Made by a program: the position numbers and the translations under genes. The notes beneath the pieces are model-generated. The model was given only the letters and a program-made list of their open reading frames with translations, was not told where the DNA came from and did no database searches. Positions 42,752-45,002 of a DNA stretch of 45,002 bases are shown piece after piece. How positions within the stretch are numbered: the first letter of the stretch is position 1; each line of letters starts with the position of its first letter. Origin of the DNA: Caldilineales bacterium (GTDB lineage: Bacteria > Chloroflexota > Anaerolineae > JAAEKA01); assembly GCA_025055015.1 (NCBI GenBank), contig JANWYQ010000150.1, forward strand, positions 1-45,002, written 5' to 3'.

Positions 42752-43780
42752 ATGCGTGAACGTCTACAGCAAATCGGTGGTTTCATGGCCGGGATGGTCA
42801 TCCCCAACATCTCGGCCATCATCGCCTGGGGCCTGATCACGGCGCTGTTCATTCCCACGGGCTGGCTCCCCAACGAGAACCTGGCCAAGCTGGTGGGCCC
42901 GATGATCACCTATCTGTTGCCCGTGCTCATCGGCTACACCGGCGGCTCCCTGGTCTACGGCCAGCGCGGCGGCGTCGTGGGCGCCACGGCCACCATGGGT
43001 GTGGTGGTCGGCGCCGGCGTGCCCATGTTCCTGGGCGCCATGATCATGGGCCCCTTGGGCGGCTGGCTGGTCAAGAAGCTCGACGAACGGATCAGCCATC
43101 GGGTGCCGGTGGGCTTCGAGATGCTGGTCAACAACTTCAGCGCCGGGCTGCTGGCCATCGTGCTGGTGCTGGCGGGCTACCTGGCCATCGGCCCCCTGGT
43201 GGAGGCCCTCAATCGGGTGATGGCTGCCGGCGTGCAGTTCCTGGTGGACCGGCGCCTCATTGCTCTGGCCGCTATCTTCATCGAGCCGGCTAAGGTGCTC
43301 TTCCTGAACAACGCCATCAACCACGGCATCCTGGCACCGCTGGGTGTGGCGCAGGTACAGGAGCAGGGCAAGTCCATCATGTTCCTGCTGGAGACCAACC
43401 CCGGCCCCGGCCTCGGCCTGTTGATGGCTTACTACGTTGCCGGCCGCGGCTTGCTGAAGGAGTCGGCCCCTGGCGCCATGGTCGTTCACTTCCTGGGCGG
43501 CATCCATGAGGTCTACTTCCCCTATGTGCTGGCCCACCCCATCATGATCCTGGCTATGATTGCCGGCGGGTTTGTGGCCGACTTCTGGTTCTCGATCAGC
43601 GGCGCCGGCCTGGTCGCGACGCCTTCTCCCGGCTCCATCTTCGCCTATCTGGCAGTCATCCCGCGCGGTGGTCACTTCGCTGTGTTGACGGGCGTCTTCC
43701 TGGGCGCGCTGGTCAGCTTCCTGGTAGGTGCCTTCCTGCTGCGGGTGCGGCCTGTACAGGGTGTCGAGGAAACCGCGTGA
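42752..43780 (+). CDS. mtlA: Mannitol PTS permease, IIC domain only
   Basis: 342 residues: QQIGGFMAGMVIPNISAIIAWG start, many membrane segments, LFLNNAINHGILAPLG (the NNAIN-H-G mannitol motif near residue 190) and GGIHEVYFPYV (the GIHE motif with the substrate-binding Glu near 250). It transports and releases mannitol-1-phosphate. The IIB domain that is usually fused here is a separate gene 70 bases downstream. The start is ATG 42752 with CCGGAGG before it; the open frame reaches 42671 without homology. A GGAGAG/CTCTCC hairpin lies in the 125-base gap upstream. Confidence 0.95.
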   Translation: MRERLQQIGGFMAGMVIPNISAIIAWGLITALFIPTGWLPNENLAKLVGPMITYLLPVLIGYTGGSLVYGQRGGVVGATATMGVVVGAGVPMFLGAMIMGPLGGWLVKKLDERISHRVPVGFEMLVNNFSAGLLAIVLVLAGYLAIGPLVEALNRVMAAGVQFLVDRRLIALAAIFIEPAKVLFLNNAINHGILAPLGVAQVQEQGKSIMFLLETNPGPGLGLLMAYYVAGRGLLKESAPGAMVVHFLGGIHEVYFPYVLAHPIMILAMIAGGFVADFWFSISGAGLVATPSPGSIFAYLAVIPRGGHFAVLTGVFLGALVSFLVGAFLLRVRPVQGVEETA

Positions 43781-43799
43781 TCTCCCACTGATCTACGTC

Positions 43800-43833
43800 T
43801 AGGACTGGCAGTCCGCCAGGACTGCCAGTCCTA
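43800..43833. repeat. 34-base palindrome between IIC and IIB genes
   Basis: TAGGACTGGCAGTCC and its inverse flank GCCA. The design (TAG...CTA ends, 15-base arms, 3-4 base loop) is that of the palindromes at 19124 and 25909. It lies where the IIC and IIB domains are fused in most mannitol permeases. Confidence 0.8.
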
Positions 43834-43850
43834 CCCACAGGAGGAACACT

Positions 43851-44180
43851 ATGCCTGAGTCTATTCCTACCTCTCAAGTGAACACCATCGTCTTTGCCTG
43901 CGAAGCCGGGATGGGTTCCAGCCTGATGAGTGTCAACGCGCTCAAGAAGAAGCTGCAGCAGGCCAAGGTTGCCAACGTGACCGTCGTCCACAAGCCAGCC
44001 CGTGCCATCCCCAAGGACGCGCAGGTTGTGGTCGTGCACAAGGGTCTGGTCCAGGTGGCCCGCAAGGCCGCGCCCGATGCCGTTGTCGTCGCCTTCAACC
44101 ACTTCTTCAACGACCCCGTCTTCGACCAGATCGTCCAGGCTTTTGTGAGCGGCGGCGAGATCGTCGGCGTGAAGGAGTAG
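43851..44180 (+). CDS. Mannitol PTS IIB protein
   Basis: 109 residues with NTIVFACEAGMGSSLMSVN, the phosphorylated Cys17 of mannitol-type IIB domains, and a Rossmann-like rest ending QAFVSGGEIVG. It passes phosphate from IIA to mannitol bound by IIC. AGGAGGAAC lies before ATG 43851. It follows the palindrome and precedes the IIA gene by four bases. Confidence 0.93.
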   Translation: MPESIPTSQVNTIVFACEAGMGSSLMSVNALKKKLQQAKVANVTVVHKPARAIPKDAQVVVVHKGLVQVARKAAPDAVVVAFNHFFNDPVFDQIVQAFVSGGEIVGVKE

Positions 44181-44184
44181 GGTC

Positions 44185-44628
44185 ATGGACATCCTCACCC
44201 TGGACCGCATCCGCCTCCAGGCTACGGCCGCCGACAAGACCGACGCCATCCGCCAGGCCGGCGAGCTGCTGGTGCGGGGGGGCTGCGTCGAGCCGCCCTA
44301 CATCGAGGGCATGTTGGCCCGCGAGGCCATCATGTCCACCTACCTGGGCAACGGCGTGGCCATCCCTCACGGGCAGAACGACGATCGTCCCTACATCCTG
44401 CGCACCGGGGTTTCGGTGTTGCAGGTGCCCGAAGGGGTGGAGTGGGAGGACGGCGAGCGGGCCTACCTCATCATCGGCATCGCCGCCACGGCCGATGAAC
44501 ACGTCGGCGTGCTGGCCAACCTGGCCGAAGTCGTGGAGGACGAGGCCATCACTCAACAGCTGATCACGACGGACGATCCGTCGCTCATCCTGTCCTATCT
44601 GGCTCGTGAGCGCGCTGTTGAGCACTGA
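44185..44628 (+). CDS. mtlF: Mannitol PTS IIA protein
   Basis: 147 residues of the IIA(Mtl/Fru) fold. YLGNGVAIPHGQ contains the phospho-His62, and MLAREAIMSTYLGN precedes it. VEWEDGERAYLIIGIAA and DEHVGVLANLAEVV complete the fold. It takes phosphate from HPr. AAGGAG lies before the ATG. It is four bases after the IIB gene. Confidence 0.94.
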   Translation: MDILTLDRIRLQATAADKTDAIRQAGELLVRGGCVEPPYIEGMLAREAIMSTYLGNGVAIPHGQNDDRPYILRTGVSVLQVPEGVEWEDGERAYLIIGIAATADEHVGVLANLAEVVEDEAITQQLITTDDPSLILSYLARERAVEH

Positions 44629-44687
44629 GCGGGCTGGCCAGGTAGACCAGTGTTTCGGCGGCCCCTCCGCAGCAGGAGAGACCCGGC

Positions 44688-45002
44688 ATGAAACAGCTTC
44701 ATCTGATCATCCACAACGCCACCGGCCTCCACGCCCGGCCGGCCAAGGTCTTCGTCAACACGGCCAAGCAGTTCAAGGCCGACATCCGGGTGCAGCACGG
44801 CGATAAGCGAGCCAACGGCAAGAGCCTGATCTCCGTCCTCACCCTGGGGGTCGAGCGCGGCCAACAGATCAGCCTTTTTATCGAGGGCGAAGACGAAGAC
44901 GAAGCGGCCGCTGCGCTGGCGGCCATCGTGGCCGCCGGGTTGGGCGAAGGCGCGGCCGAACCGATGCCGGCTGCCGTTGCGGCGCCGGCCGCCGCGCCGG
45001 TT
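44688..45002 (+). CDS. HPr domain with extended C-terminus (partial; possibly fused to enzyme I)
   Basis: 105 codons are visible and the frame is open at the window end. LHLIIHNATGLHARPAKVFV holds the phospho-His15, and NGKSLISVLTLGVERGQ the Ser46 region (Ser kept). The domain ends near residue 88, then an Ala/Pro-rich stretch follows (EPMPAAVAAPAAAPV). HPr alone would end near 88, so this is a linker, most likely to a further domain such as enzyme I. It would supply phosphate to IIA in the same operon. AGCAGGAGAG precedes ATG 44688. Confidence 0.88.
   Translation, partial: MKQLHLIIHNATGLHARPAKVFVNTAKQFKADIRVQHGDKRANGKSLISVLTLGVERGQQISLFIEGEDEDEAAAALAAIVAAGLGEGAAEPMPAAVAAPAAAPV

Overview
The window is GC-rich bacterial DNA. 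It most resembles a filamentous Chloroflexota genome (Anaerolineae or Caldilineae type). Pointers are the two-gene GlgC set with a short GlgP, the carboxypeptidase-repeat/DUF4015 surface protein, back-to-back translated genes with GTG starts, and intergenic seven-base tandem repeats and palindromes. The phylum is an inference from protein character and not a computed placement. No rRNA, tRNA, CRISPR array, complete insertion sequence or phage gene was recognised.

Region 1 (1-13002). A partial SGNH hydrolase is followed by two minus-strand transport operons. The first is an ECF transporter in the order S, fused A-A, T, with its own promoter and a 36-base dyad in its leader. The second is a BMP/Nup-type nucleoside ABC importer: a lipoprotein with two binding domains, an ATPase and two permeases. 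Adenine deaminase is divergent from the importer, so import and purine breakdown share one intergenic region. A 259-base array of 37 seven-base units fills the gap between the ECF ATPase and T genes and supplies the ATPase's last codons. A DUF4230 protein follows the deaminase.

Region 2 (13003-25915). A cluster of five hairpins leads into a hotdog thioesterase-like gene overlapping a GH13 glycosidase. Then come a small membrane protein, a DapA-family aldolase/lyase, a phosphoribosyltransferase, a PfkB kinase and a nitroreductase, all on the plus strand. A cystathionine gamma-synthase-type enzyme and a 943-residue surface protein (seven carboxypeptidase-regulatory-like repeats plus a TIM-barrel glycosidase-like domain) are on the minus strand. 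A DUF951 protein with a clear promoter and terminator, an MFS exporter and an overlapping Nif3-type metalloprotein complete the region.

Region 3 (25916-40749). IF-1 and ribosomal protein bS21 are transcribed leftwards from a consensus promoter with a leader of about 220 bases. Rightwards run MoxR, DUF58, two CBS-pair proteins, an NAD-dependent epimerase, an alpha-glucan phosphorylase, a DUF6391-like protein and the DNA polymerase III delta subunit. On the minus strand are a protein made of fifteen zinc ribbons, two GlgC-type ADP-glucose pyrophosphorylases (one with catalytic-loop residues lost, so probably a modulatory subunit) and a solitary DNA methyltransferase. GlgC, GlgP and perhaps the GH13 enzyme form a glycogen synthesis and degradation set.

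Region 4 (40750-45002). This is a mannitol phosphotransferase operon: an MtlR-type regulator, then separate IIC, IIB and IIA proteins and an HPr domain with an Ala/Pro-rich extension that runs off the window. The regulator appears to keep only one of the four usual PRD histidines.

Several start regions share one promoter pattern (TTGNNN, 17 bases, TAYAAT/TATAAT). Long palindromes of one design sit on or beside stop codons at three places.
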